From the IMG/VR virus record IMGVR_UViG_3300030329_006034, positions 1 to 64,000 of that record: DNA of 64,000 nucleotides; one strand, given 5' to 3'. Below the pieces are notes generated by a model that saw only the letters and a list, made by a program, of their open reading frames with translations, made no database searches and had not been told where the DNA came from. The translations under genes and the position numbers were made by a program. Shown here in pieces: positions 41,112 through 51,500 of the stretch. This DNA comes from a virus. Numbering within the stretch: the stretch's first letter is position 1; every line of letters begins with the position of its first letter.

Positions 41112-43421
41112 CTAAGACTGTATAATTGTTATTTCGTTTCCGTTTTCGAGGTTAAAAGTCTCTCGTAGTGGGAGTTGTGAAATTAGTTCTATAAAGTCCG
41201 GTTTATATCTTTTCATATTTTTTTCCCAACGAATTGCCCAACATGAAATAATTGTGTTGTTAATTTCTGCGAAAAGTGGGTATAATCTACACGGAGCCGG
41301 TTCCCAGTCCGGAGCATCGTTTATTTCCGCACTAATGTAATATTTTTCCCAATTAAAATTTTTATTTAACTTAATATTTAATGTCCCTGGGTAAGGTAAT
41401 TCTTCAGTGTATGTAGCTATATCTATTATTCGCGAATTATCATTTCTAACAAACGCTTTAGACGCGCCGCCTGCACCGCTTCTAACTGTCCCGGTATAAA
41501 TTACCTTGGGCTGCTCTAATATAAAATATTCTGATTTTTCTTTTAAAACAGAATATCTTTTTAAGAGATTTTTCCACTTCGGGACATTTTTATGATGTCT
41601 AGTAGGTTGATCATAGCACTTTAAAGCGTTCATTTTCTGTTCATAAACTTCATCTGTTAATTTAAACTCTGTACCGGAGCCATAACCAAAAAATAACTTT
41701 GGCACGTTTGGGATATTTGCTACGACCCACTTATGAATAAATTTATGATGTTTATGACCATATTCACCTGCTTCAGAATGCGTTACAATTAAGTCGTATT
41801 TTGATATCATATCAATTAACATATCTGGCATCTCCAAGGTAGTAGATTTTTTAACTTCGACGAATGGCAGTGACATTGCATTTGTAATACCTAAGGTGTT
41901 TGCAGCTCTAATATAACAAACAGACCGGACTTTATCTTCAATATCAGCAGGAACAGAGCAAGTTAAGCTATCCCACGTTTTATCTGGGTTCGACGCAATT
42001 AAACCACCGGCCCAACATGTTTCATCATCTGGATGAGCTCCTATAACTAGTATTCGCTCCGCAGCATTAATAATATTATTAATTTTTGGTTTTTGAATTT
42101 TGGTGTATACGGTTAACGATTCATAATCATGAGATCTTTTAAACAGCCCTGAGTCGTCTACCAGTTGATGTGCAATTTTACCTTTATTTGATTTTTTAAA
42201 CATTATCATTTTACCGTCATCTTTTAGCATTGTATATAATGTTTCAATTAATTTAATATCTGTCGTTTGCCCGTAGTCCTCAATATCTTTACCTCTTTTA
42301 CTACAATATTTTTTGCTATATTCACAAAGGTGAAAATTCGTAATAATATCAAAATTATTTAAAAAAGGTGCTGTATTTAAGGTATACATGTCCCCATAAA
42401 ATGCTTTATACTTGAGACATAATTCCGGATCTGTCTGTAACATATTCATATATTCCTGATATTCTTTAATCGACGCAGTAATACCTAATATATTGTGATT
42501 TCTAAGATTATCGCCTACCATATGGTGACCACCGGTGCCGATATGAAATATAGATAGATCGCTAGTGTTTAAGGACGCCACGTAATCAATAAAATGCTTA
42601 TCACATGGGCATCTTTTATAATCAAATTTACACGATTTATTATATGTGTTAAATTTTTTAATAGGAGGCGGTATCTCTACATTTTTTTTATTTTTTACCG
42701 TATTTAATACATGAAGCACATCCTTTGTGTGCTTGTCATCAAAAGTCCAATTTTCTTTAATGAATCTTTTGTCTCTTAATTCGTGTTGTTTAGGGTTACC
42801 ATGAAAGTAGACATATCGAGCTGCTGGTGGAATTCCTGCGTCGAAGTCACCTTCGTTACAGTGCTTTTTATAGCTTACTAGTTGACCCGGTGTTACGTCA
42901 TCCCATAGAGCATCTGGTTTTACGTAATCATTAAGCCAGAACATTTCTGAAAACTGACCCTTTAAAAAATATTTTCTGTTATGAATGTCGTCGTTTTTGT
43001 TCTTTAACCACGTATTCCAGACGTAGTCAGCTTTATCTGAATTTAAAGAGACGAAACCATTGCAAAGCTTACATAAACGCCCGGGATTACGAGGGACAAT
43101 GTAAGATTCTTGCCGGTGTTCTATGTCTTCTGGTGACTTAATAAATAACCCATCGAGATCCATTATTATAGCACGTTCTTTAACGATTTCAGGTCTATAC
43201 ATTTCTAACTTGCAACACCAACCTCTTTCTGAGTTTATAAAAGGATATGTTTGAATTTCCGGAAGAAAGCCACTTTCAAAATCAGTAACTACACTTAAGG
43301 TGGAGTCTGGAGACCATTTTTTAATGTTTGAGTAGAGAGAATTTACCCACTGCGGGTTATATCCCGCTCCGAAATCTCGAAACTTAGAGGGTCTTTTAAA
43401 TAATGTGGTTACGTAATTCAT
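41112..43421 (-). CDS. Four-domain sugar-modifying protein: glycosyltransferase + methyltransferase-like + PIG-L deacetylase + riboflavin-kinase-like domain
   Basis: A 769-residue fusion. Domain 1 (about 1-230): GT-A type, IIMDLDGLF (DLD 88-90), closing VYFHGNPKQHEL. Domain 2 (about 270-440): Rossmann, methyltransferase-like, LSIFHIGTGGHHMVGD and FDIITNFHLCEYS. Domain 3 (about 452-630): PIG-L/LmbE deacetylase, VIGAHPDDETCWAGG (AHPDDE 462-467) and HSEAGEYGHKHH (548-559), zinc ligands present. Domain 4 (640-769): like archaeal CTP-dependent riboflavin kinase (DUF120), TGTVRSGAGGASKAF, PYPGTLNIKL and LPLRETFNLENGNEITI. PIG-L enzymes remove N-acetyl groups from GlcNAc. The set suggests stepwise processing of one glycan or lipid-linked sugar. 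The final domain's substrate is open. Confidence 0.72.
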   Translation of the reverse strand: MNYVTTLFKRPSKFRDFGAGYNPQWVNSLYSNIKKWSPDSTLSVVTDFESGFLPEIQTYPFINSERGWCCKLEMYRPEIVKERAIIMDLDGLFIKSPEDIEHRQESYIVPRNPGRLCKLCNGFVSLNSDKADYVWNTWLKNKNDDIHNRKYFLKGQFSEMFWLNDYVKPDALWDDVTPGQLVSYKKHCNEGDFDAGIPPAARYVYFHGNPKQHELRDKRFIKENWTFDDKHTKDVLHVLNTVKNKKNVEIPPPIKKFNTYNKSCKFDYKRCPCDKHFIDYVASLNTSDLSIFHIGTGGHHMVGDNLRNHNILGITASIKEYQEYMNMLQTDPELCLKYKAFYGDMYTLNTAPFLNNFDIITNFHLCEYSKKYCSKRGKDIEDYGQTTDIKLIETLYTMLKDDGKMIMFKKSNKGKIAHQLVDDSGLFKRSHDYESLTVYTKIQKPKINNIINAAERILVIGAHPDDETCWAGGLIASNPDKTWDSLTCSVPADIEDKVRSVCYIRAANTLGITNAMSLPFVEVKKSTTLEMPDMLIDMISKYDLIVTHSEAGEYGHKHHKFIHKWVVANIPNVPKLFFGYGSGTEFKLTDEVYEQKMNALKCYDQPTRHHKNVPKWKNLLKRYSVLKEKSEYFILEQPKVIYTGTVRSGAGGASKAFVRNDNSRIIDIATYTEELPYPGTLNIKLNKNFNWEKYYISAEINDAPDWEPAPCRLYPLFAEINNTIISCWAIRWEKNMKRYKPDFIELISQLPLRETFNLENGNEITIIQS

Positions 43422-43987
43422 TCGTATTTTACAATTGTTATTTTATTTCTTATTGATTGTAGCCAAGTTTGTTCGAGCTCCGGTCTATGGAACCGGCTAT
43501 TTTTTTTGCCTCCAGGTCTGCAGGGCCAGGTTCTCGACTTAAGTCCATCAAATCCAAATACTGTAGATGATGCTGGGTGAAAAATAGTCATAAGCGCATG
43601 CACCGTTGTAGCCCCTGTTGTAGGTTCCTTATAAATTAGATTTTTACACTCTTTTACTGCCTTAACCGGTAAGTGATATTCTACGTGTTTTGAACGACGC
43701 GTCGACATTATAAGTGACTTATAATGTCGCCGTTGTATGCTGTTCCAAAGCCACTGCATTTTATATGTTTTTCTTAGTAATGACATCGCACAAATCATAA
43801 TATCTGTGCGGTTTCCGAGACTCTCTGATAGCTCTGGTATAGGAAATTGAAAATTAAATCTAATAACAACGTCGTGTTCATCAATCCACGATCCATCCTT
43901 TTTTTCTATAATTTTTTCACAATTTCCAACAACAGCAACACTTTTCCCATCAATTAAATGAGATGCATATGTTAAATCCTTACTCAT
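43418..43987 (-). CDS. Sialyltransferase-like protein (GT29 type)
   Basis: A 189-residue protein with the L-sialyl-motif pattern: SVAVVGNCEKIIEKKDG (VVGN 19-22), then IDEHDVVIRFNFQFP (35-49) and SLGNRTDIMI. A later block, PTTGATTVHALMTIF with VFGFDGL, matches the S-motif region, and FHRPELEQTWL the last one. GT29 enzymes move sialic acid from CMP-sialic acid to a glycan; they are rare outside eukaryotes. A related nonulosonic acid is a likely donor. It overlaps both neighbours by 1-4 bases. Confidence 0.62.
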   Translation of the reverse strand: MSKDLTYASHLIDGKSVAVVGNCEKIIEKKDGSWIDEHDVVIRFNFQFPIPELSESLGNRTDIMICAMSLLRKTYKMQWLWNSIQRRHYKSLIMSTRRSKHVEYHLPVKAVKECKNLIYKEPTTGATTVHALMTIFHPASSTVFGFDGLKSRTWPCRPGGKKNSRFHRPELEQTWLQSIRNKITIVKYE

Positions 43988-44667
43988 TAATACGGGGCTA
44001 ATGAATCTATAGGCTCTTTTCTAGCTATGTTAATTTCTGATTCAACAGGAGAAAAGTTAACCAGGTCAATATTGAGTTTTTCGCAGCTTTCTAAAGCTAA
44101 TTTAAATTTGTCCTTTAAGCGTGTAGCTCCAAGACGGAGAGGATCCGGGGTACTGTACGAACCGTAGAAAGAATCTGCTTCTAAATTTTTGAAGAAGTTC
44201 TCACCCCACTCTTGTATACTTGACTCTGTTTTATTGCAAAATTGATTCTGTAAATTGGGTCTCTTTGCTTGGTTCCACTTTTCAACCTTAGCTGGGTTGT
44301 AGTCGTGATCAAATCCTAAGAGACAAATCTTTTCTGGACGTAGCGACATCATTATCCAGTATAACCCCATAAAAAATATAGTGTACCCGCAATGATGCTG
44401 CGGTGACTTAATATCCCAATTAAAATAATTTTTTGCGTCTTCAGCTGTTTTAGCGTATTCGTGAAATCCTACTTCTGTTCCAAATTTAAATTCACCTGGC
44501 TTAGGCTTTTGTTCTGATGGAAAATCTCCAGAACGTATCCAAGCATCGACTGGGTGATTTCTAAATAACCTCCATGCATTATTTACACAACATACTGCAT
44601 AATCATCAAGACTTACCGCGTCAACGAGTTTGGCTGAATTACCGCTTCCTACATATAATACTTTCAT
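43987..44667 (-). CDS. MptE/DUF115-like protein, sugar-cluster member
   Basis: A 226-residue Rossmann-like protein: MKVLYVGSGNSAKLVDA, AVCCVNNAWRLF with AWIRSGDFP, and ICLLGFDHDY. This pattern resembles the DUF115/MptE-like group, whose members include motility-associated glycosylation proteins related to sialyltransferases. It is placed between a GT29-like and a GT2-like gene, consistent with a role in adding or supplying an acidic sugar. Exact reaction unknown. Confidence 0.5.
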   Translation of the reverse strand: MKVLYVGSGNSAKLVDAVSLDDYAVCCVNNAWRLFRNHPVDAWIRSGDFPSEQKPKPGEFKFGTEVGFHEYAKTAEDAKNYFNWDIKSPQHHCGYTIFFMGLYWIMMSLRPEKICLLGFDHDYNPAKVEKWNQAKRPNLQNQFCNKTESSIQEWGENFFKNLEADSFYGSYSTPDPLRLGATRLKDKFKLALESCEKLNIDLVNFSPVESEINIARKEPIDSLAPY

Positions 44668-45494
44668 AACTTTAACTCTCTTTTAACTTCTTTAATAAAA
44701 TCTTCCGGTATTACATCTTTAAACTGCTCAATAACAAGATTAGTATCTAATCCCACTTCTTGATGACCGATCATATAGTTTCTGAATCGATCTTTAAGAT
44801 CGTTTCGATATGGCACCCCGTCAGGTCTATCAAATCTATGGTTCCATCTTAAGAAAGGCAAGCACATTACTTTCTTACCATGTTTTCTGTATTTTTCATG
44901 AATATACCCCTCTTCACCACCAAACCCTCTAAAGTTAGAATTAAAGCCTAGCCAACTATCTTTACGACATGTAAACAATCCTAATCCTTGCGCTTCTATT
45001 TCAAATGGGTCACTATTAGCATATTCACCTCTTGTATCCACGCCCCATTCACCCCACATATGTGCACCCCACTTACTTAAATTGAAGTGTGTACTATAAC
45101 TTTTTAAGTCATCGTAGAGCAAAGGACCATGTAGTAAATTTCCATCATCTTTCCCACTATCGTAATAATCTAAAAGTTTCTTTAACGCGCCGTTTTCAAT
45201 TAACACGTGACAATCCATTACTAACACGTATTCTGTGTTTGCTAAATCAAATATCTTTGATCGCAATGCTGTGGATTGAAAGTTATCGTATTCAATATAT
45301 GTTGTGGGCTCTTTAATCCAGTTTTTAAAATTATAAAGCGCTTTACCCTGATTAGAGTTAGGGTTGTTATTAATAATAACGAACTCTAGCCTGTCTAGTA
45401 TATCCCTGTTATGTAATCTTGCTGATTGTAAGGTAAAATATGCCCCGTCGTAGTCATCGTATACACATATACCAATAGTAAGTTTGCCTGTCAT
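44664..45494 (-). CDS. Glycosyltransferase family 2 (GalNAc-transferase-like)
   Basis: A 276-residue GT-A enzyme. LTIGICVYDDYDGAYFTLQS is the first strand; LVMDCHVLIEN gives a DxH metal motif (D94, H96), as in polypeptide GalNAc-transferases; NFRGFGGEEGYIHEKYRKHG, about residues 187-206, is the acceptor/metal block of that class. Of the cluster genes it is the one closest to a protein O-glycosylase pattern. The 2058-residue Thr/Ser-rich gene ends 13 bases upstream. Confidence 0.68.
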   Translation of the reverse strand: MTGKLTIGICVYDDYDGAYFTLQSARLHNRDILDRLEFVIINNNPNSNQGKALYNFKNWIKEPTTYIEYDNFQSTALRSKIFDLANTEYVLVMDCHVLIENGALKKLLDYYDSGKDDGNLLHGPLLYDDLKSYSTHFNLSKWGAHMWGEWGVDTRGEYANSDPFEIEAQGLGLFTCRKDSWLGFNSNFRGFGGEEGYIHEKYRKHGKKVMCLPFLRWNHRFDRPDGVPYRNDLKDRFRNYMIGHQEVGLDTNLVIEQFKDVIPEDFIKEVKRELKL

Positions 45495-45507
45495 ACGACA
45501 TTACTTA

Positions 45508-48500
45508 CTAAAACTTTAGAACATTGCAACGAGGTCCTCCTCTAGATTCCGGTGGACATATTGTTGTCGGGGGCGGTGGTGTAGTTACCGTTGTCGTTGT
45601 CACCGTCGGTGTTGTAGTCGGGGTTGTAGTCCGCCGGCGACGACGCGTCGTTGAAGGAATCGGTGGAAAGACCGGATCTCCACCACCGACAACAATTATT
45701 GGGGGCCTTGTAACTGGTGGGTTTGGCGGCCCAATGGGTTGTCCTCCAGGGGTGTCATCCGTTGGTGGGCATGGGCAACATTCGCACATTTCCCAACCTA
45801 AACCTTTATCTTTTGGCTCGAGATCTTTGGTACGAAGCTTTGCTGGCTTCTTTTTATTTTGCGGATTCATTGCAGGATCATTAACATGCATTAAAACGTC
45901 AATTGCTGGATTAAGCATAGGATTAGCATTAACAAAATCTGCATTAATAATTTTAAAACAAATCGGTCGGCATGCTTCTCTACAATCTTCATCAAAATTT
46001 TTCGCAACGTCTTCCAGGCCTCCCTCCCAGTTTTCTTCTTCCTCTTCAGAAATTACACCGTCGTTGTTTGCGTCCTTCTTTCTGTTTGGATCAAATACAA
46101 CTTCACCGTCTTCATTTTTAAACTGCTTTAACCGGTCGCCATCCTTTATATCGCCTATAGTAAGCTCGTTGCCTGGTTTAACAGCATTCCAATTTTCATC
46201 GTTTTCTATTAAACGCTCTCTAGCCAATGCGTCGTTTATATCTTGGCGCGCTCTTTCTGGATCTGCTAATAGGTTATCAAACCTATTTAACGCCCAATCT
46301 GGTCGCTCGAGATCTTCAGGCGGCACGCCACCGTGAATTTCTTGCAACCTTCTCTCTTGCGATAATAAGGTTCGCAATTGATCTTCTTGTTGAGGAGCTA
46401 ACCAGTCCTCGTTTTCAACAATTTGTTGTATAAGACCACCCACATTACCTTTAGCAATATTGTAATCTATTCGTGCCTGATTTAATCTCCCTTGTGCTTC
46501 ATCTAGTTTTTCCTGTGCTGCTTCTGCCCCTGCAGACCCGGCTGGTTCTTCAGCAAGCGCCTCTTCTGCTTTTTTTACCGCTGCCAAGGCATCTCTTCCT
46601 TCTTGTAGTGCGTCTTCAATAACGTCATCAACAAATCCCTCAGCACCAAACGGTGGATCAGTGCAGCAGTATTTTATTACAGTACCTTCTTCCACCTCAA
46701 CCGGAAACTTGTCATTATCAGGAATGCCATCTTCATCTTTATCCTCCAGATCACGTACTATCTTTATACGCTGTATAGTCCACCTACCCGGCTCTACCTT
46801 TATAATTCTTATACCTCTAATCTTCCTATCAGGGTTATTCGGATCAGTAACCTTTACGCTTTCGAGTTGTCTTCTTATTTCTGCTCTTCGAGCTACTGCA
46901 GCGTCAGAATCACCACGTGGAACACTAATATTTTCAGGATCCGACCATTCCCCTTTGAAAGCCGGTTCAAATTTAACAAAGCCGAGATCAACAAAGACGT
47001 TATTGTTTCTTGCTTTCCAATACCAGCATAGATTACAGTTTGTTGGCGGGCAACACGGGCAACATTCACACTCTCTCCATCCGAGTCCTCTATCAACTTC
47101 TCCATCGCCGTCTGTATCGTCATCTGGTAATTCGCCATTTTCTCTAATATCTTCTGACGGTCTAGTATCCTTATTTTGATTTACCCACTCTGCATCATGA
47201 ATTTTAAAACACCTTCTCTTGTCCTCATCAAGGTATTCCGCTTTCCATTGTTCGAGACGTGCCCATAGGTCATTTGCTTGTTCTGGTGTTATATAACCTT
47301 GATTAACAGTGAACTGAACCATCGATCGCGCTTTAAACAGATCATTTTCTAACAACGCACCAGCGACGTCAAACTCACTACGATCCGGATCTTCATCCAT
47401 TCCTTCATGACGAAGTTGGTTTGGAAAAACCCCAGGTGCGAGTCCTTCCGCGTAAGTTTTTGCTTCAAATTCGGGCCCTTCCCAAAACACTAGTCCGTTT
47501 TCTGCTGTCCCGTCAAACGGTCTTAAGTAGTTGTCCCGAGCATTATCCCAAAACCACATTGCTAGTCTTTCTGCTGGAGGCGCGCATTCCGGAACACAGC
47601 ACGGTGTTGTGGTACTTGTAGAAGTTGATGTTGATGTACTCGTACTAGTAGATGTAGATGTACTAGTTGAAGTAGAAGTTGAAGTAGAAGTTGATGTTGT
47701 AGTAGTTACATCATCCTTATCTGGGCAACATTCGCAATATTCCCATCCCCCAGCTGCATGACCGGCTTCGACAGGATTTTCTAGACCATTATATCCAATT
47801 GGTATTTCATTATCCCAGTGTCCTTTACCAAAGCGATCTTCTACTGATTGCTCGTTATCAAATTGATAAGCTGCAGCAACTAGCTCTGCTGGTGATCTAT
47901 CTAAATTTTGTCGTACAAGATCTTCATTAACAATCTTGTAACACTGCCCGTCACTATCATCTAAACACTTTTCCCATTCTATGCCAGCGCTATTATTATC
48001 CTTTACTACAAGTACAGCTGTTGGAGTAGCAGCCCACTCCCCGTTAAAGTCATCCTCTGTTGCCTGCTTTTTATCCGCCCCCGTAGCAGCGAGCTCAATA
48101 TATATATTTTTATAATTGCCTTGTTTTACCTCTTCTTTGGTAGCTGTTTCTTTTTCAAAGTACCATTCACCTTTCGGCGGGCAACACTTAGGACACGGTG
48201 TAGTAGTTGACGTGGTCGTAGGTGGACTCGTAGTAGATGTACTAGTTGATGTTGTGGTTGTAATGTCTGGTTTTCCCGGTGGTTTTTTCTTGCAGCAACG
48301 ACATTCTTTCCACACTGCAGAACTTAAACTCGGATCAATACACGCTGGGTCTTCCTGTTTAGGGTTATAAGATTCAGCAGAACCATCACTATTAGATTGA
48401 CTACTTTCTCGGGAATTATACAGAGCTTCCCAATTAATTAGCCGATAGCACTTTCCATTATGTTTTATAACTATTCCCTTCTTAGCAGCTTTTTCAAGCT

Positions 48501-51500
48501 CTTCCTTATTAATAGTACCATCTTCATTCATGACACCGGGAAAAGCATCCAGAAAATTTCCTTCTGTTGGTGGGTCGCCTTCACCGTCCCATCCTTCATT
48601 TTCGTCCCGGATCTGCCGAACTTCTCCATCAACTTCTGGTCCTGTTCCCACCGGTGCACCTACGTTAACCGGTTCAGTTCTCTCAACTTCACCTGGCTCG
48701 TTAGGATCCGGATCAGCCGGCGCCTCAGGATCCGGATCATCTGGCTCAATAGGCTTGCTCTTCTGCCTTTCGTCATTAATACCGGGTACTGGATCTTGTC
48801 CCGGCACAACGACATCATCTCCCTCGCCCGGCTGGCTCGCCGGTTCGAACCACCTCTCAATCGCCCCGAGTGCGATTCCTATTCGCGCACCATCTTCTGG
48901 AACGTCACGGAATAAACCGCCACTCTCCCAACCATCATTAGGTCTATGAAAAACAAGATAAGGGTCACGATCATCGGCGAATAAACGAGCGTCTAATGAT
49001 GCATTCTTGGCATTTGAAAGTTCTACAGTGATACCCAAGTTATTATCAAAGACAACATCTATAATATTGCCTTTATTGTCCCGAGTAATAGTCATAGGAA
49101 TTCCACGTTCATCGGGCCCGGGAAGGAGAGCCCCTCCAAGAGCGTCAAAACTTCGATGTCTCCATTGGCTCACCCCGAGACCGGGTAACCCTTCTCGGTT
49201 AATCCTCTCAACCTCGGCACCACTTCTTCCAACCAAATGTTGTTGTTCTGGATGTCTAAATAAAACTCTTTCTTGTCGCGATTGTCCTTGGTTACGCACA
49301 TTGCGTTTAGCTTTAGGATTTTGTAACGCACCTGGTCCTCTAACACTAACGGTTACAGGACTTCTTTGTTGTGTGCCAGTTGGTTGCTGTCGTGAAGTTG
49401 CAACTAGTGTATAAGTGTTATCGGCATTTAGTTGAGCGTGTAATTCCTGCGTAACAACTACATTTTGCCCACCTCCACCTTCAAACAGGCCTTGAAAGTT
49501 AGATGCGTTTTGTTGCTGTACCTTATTATAGGCGGTGTAGTTATTAGGTGGTGACGTTCCATAAGTATTAGGCGGAAAAGTCGTACCTGCCTCCTCCGGT
49601 GGCATCGTCGTACTATCCTCATCCGGTGGCATCGTCGTACTATCTGTGCTATAATTTGGTGCAGTATTTGTATTGAGATCTTCTAAAGGATCTCCTGTTG
49701 GTGGGTTATGTGTCCACCCTAACTGCTCGAGCTCTAAATGCTGCTTAAAAGTAGTAGTATATATTCCGTACCCCTCAGCATCATACATGTAATGCGGTGT
49801 AAAGGTCACTTGTGTGTAGACAGGATCATTTGCTGAACTTTGTGACTTTGATGGAGCAGGAGTTGATGGTGCCGGAGCCCGAGGAAACGGCGTTGCCTCT
49901 ACATTTGGATTTGGTGTAGTTGTCCGCGTTGTGGGTCGCGGTGGCATTGTTGGCATAGGCCCGGGCTCAAATGGATCCGGTGTTGTAGGTGCAATCGGTC
50001 TTCTTGTTGTAGTTGTAGTAGTAATAGGCTCCGGAGCTGAAGTAGTAGTAGTAACATCATCGGGCTCGGTCACCGTAGGTGAAACACTTGGCTTACCTGT
50101 TGAGATATCAACTGTGCGCAGTTTATGCACCTTACTATCTGTCTGTACGCTAAGGCTCTCCATAGCCTCATTGATCTTACTCTGTGTTTCAGAATTACCG
50201 TAAAATGGACCCTCTAAATTTGTGGTATGTGTTTCAATTAAAATGGGCGTGTCTTCAGTATATATAAATGCTGGTCCACTACTATCACCCTTTCCTAACC
50301 CTTCCCTTAGATTACCGTCGTACTCATCAGCGTATTCATCTGGAAGAGAGGTATATAAGACCACTTTTTCTCCTGCTTTTCCCAGCCTATTCGCGGCTTG
50401 AAAGCTTACTACTTTTGGAAGTGTTTTTCTCTCTTGATCGATTACAACAACATATGCGCCTGTTAACTCTTTATTGTATCCACCTACCGGCCGTGGTTCT
50501 GGTACAGGGTAGATTTCAGTATTTTCGACCGGTGCATTAAGAATACCGACGCTAATATCTGCACCTTGTAGCGGCTCGACCGCTACGATAGTACGTGTAA
50601 CTCGCTCGCCGCTATTGTTAATAAAGTTAACAGTGTTACCAGGCATACGTAAATCCCAGTGCTTCGACATTACAAAGTGAGTAGGTGAAACTAAAGTTAC
50701 AGCTTTTTTGTACCCGGGCGTTGGATATGAGGGAGCTTTTTCACTAACTCCAGAGAGATTTACCTTGCTATTAAGATCTGGTAAGATTGATAGGAGTAAT
50801 GTGTTTATTTCTTTTGATACTGTATCGTCGGCTGTTGGTTTTTGAAGCCGGGGATCCACCGTGGTTTTATCGGTATCAAAACTATCAACATCTGAAGTGG
50901 TATTGTACGTAGTCGATCCGGATCCGGATCCAGTATAAATACTAGTATCGACAGTAGAATTGCGTACTATTAACTCCTCAAAGGTTATAGACCAGTCTTC
51001 TGATGTATCTACTATAAAGCTATCTATACTATCCGGGTAATAATATGTCGTCCCAGCTGCAGTATCAACCCTAACTCTATTTGGATTCTTCGAGTCGTAG
51101 CTTTCGTAATCTACATCATATGATTCACCTTCATAACCTTTAAAAAAAGCCGACCCTAGCATCGCGAAGTATTTTTTTAAATTCGGGCCTTTATTTAGTG
51201 TTGTGTCTTTGCCAGACTTAGGATTATTCCAGTACCAGGGACCTGTAGGCCAACAGCATGTTGTTGTACTAGTTGAAGTTGAAGTTGACGTTGATGTACT
51301 TGTACTTGTACTAGTTGATGTAGATGTACTAGTTGAAGTTGAGGTTGTAGTAGTTACATCATCACATTCACAGCAAATCTCTATACAGCATCCGCAGCTT
51401 TCTATTAGTAAATATAAGTCTGATCCTGGATCGCTAGGATTTATTCGGGCTGGAATCGCATCATTAATTCCTTGCCTGTCCTTTAGGATGACTGAAAGGA

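Noticed and set aside
47605-51354. Regular short repeats at 47605-47706 and 51265-51354 as a CRISPR array
   Set aside because: The unit is 6 bases (Ser-Thr codons) without spacers, and it lies in a coding frame.
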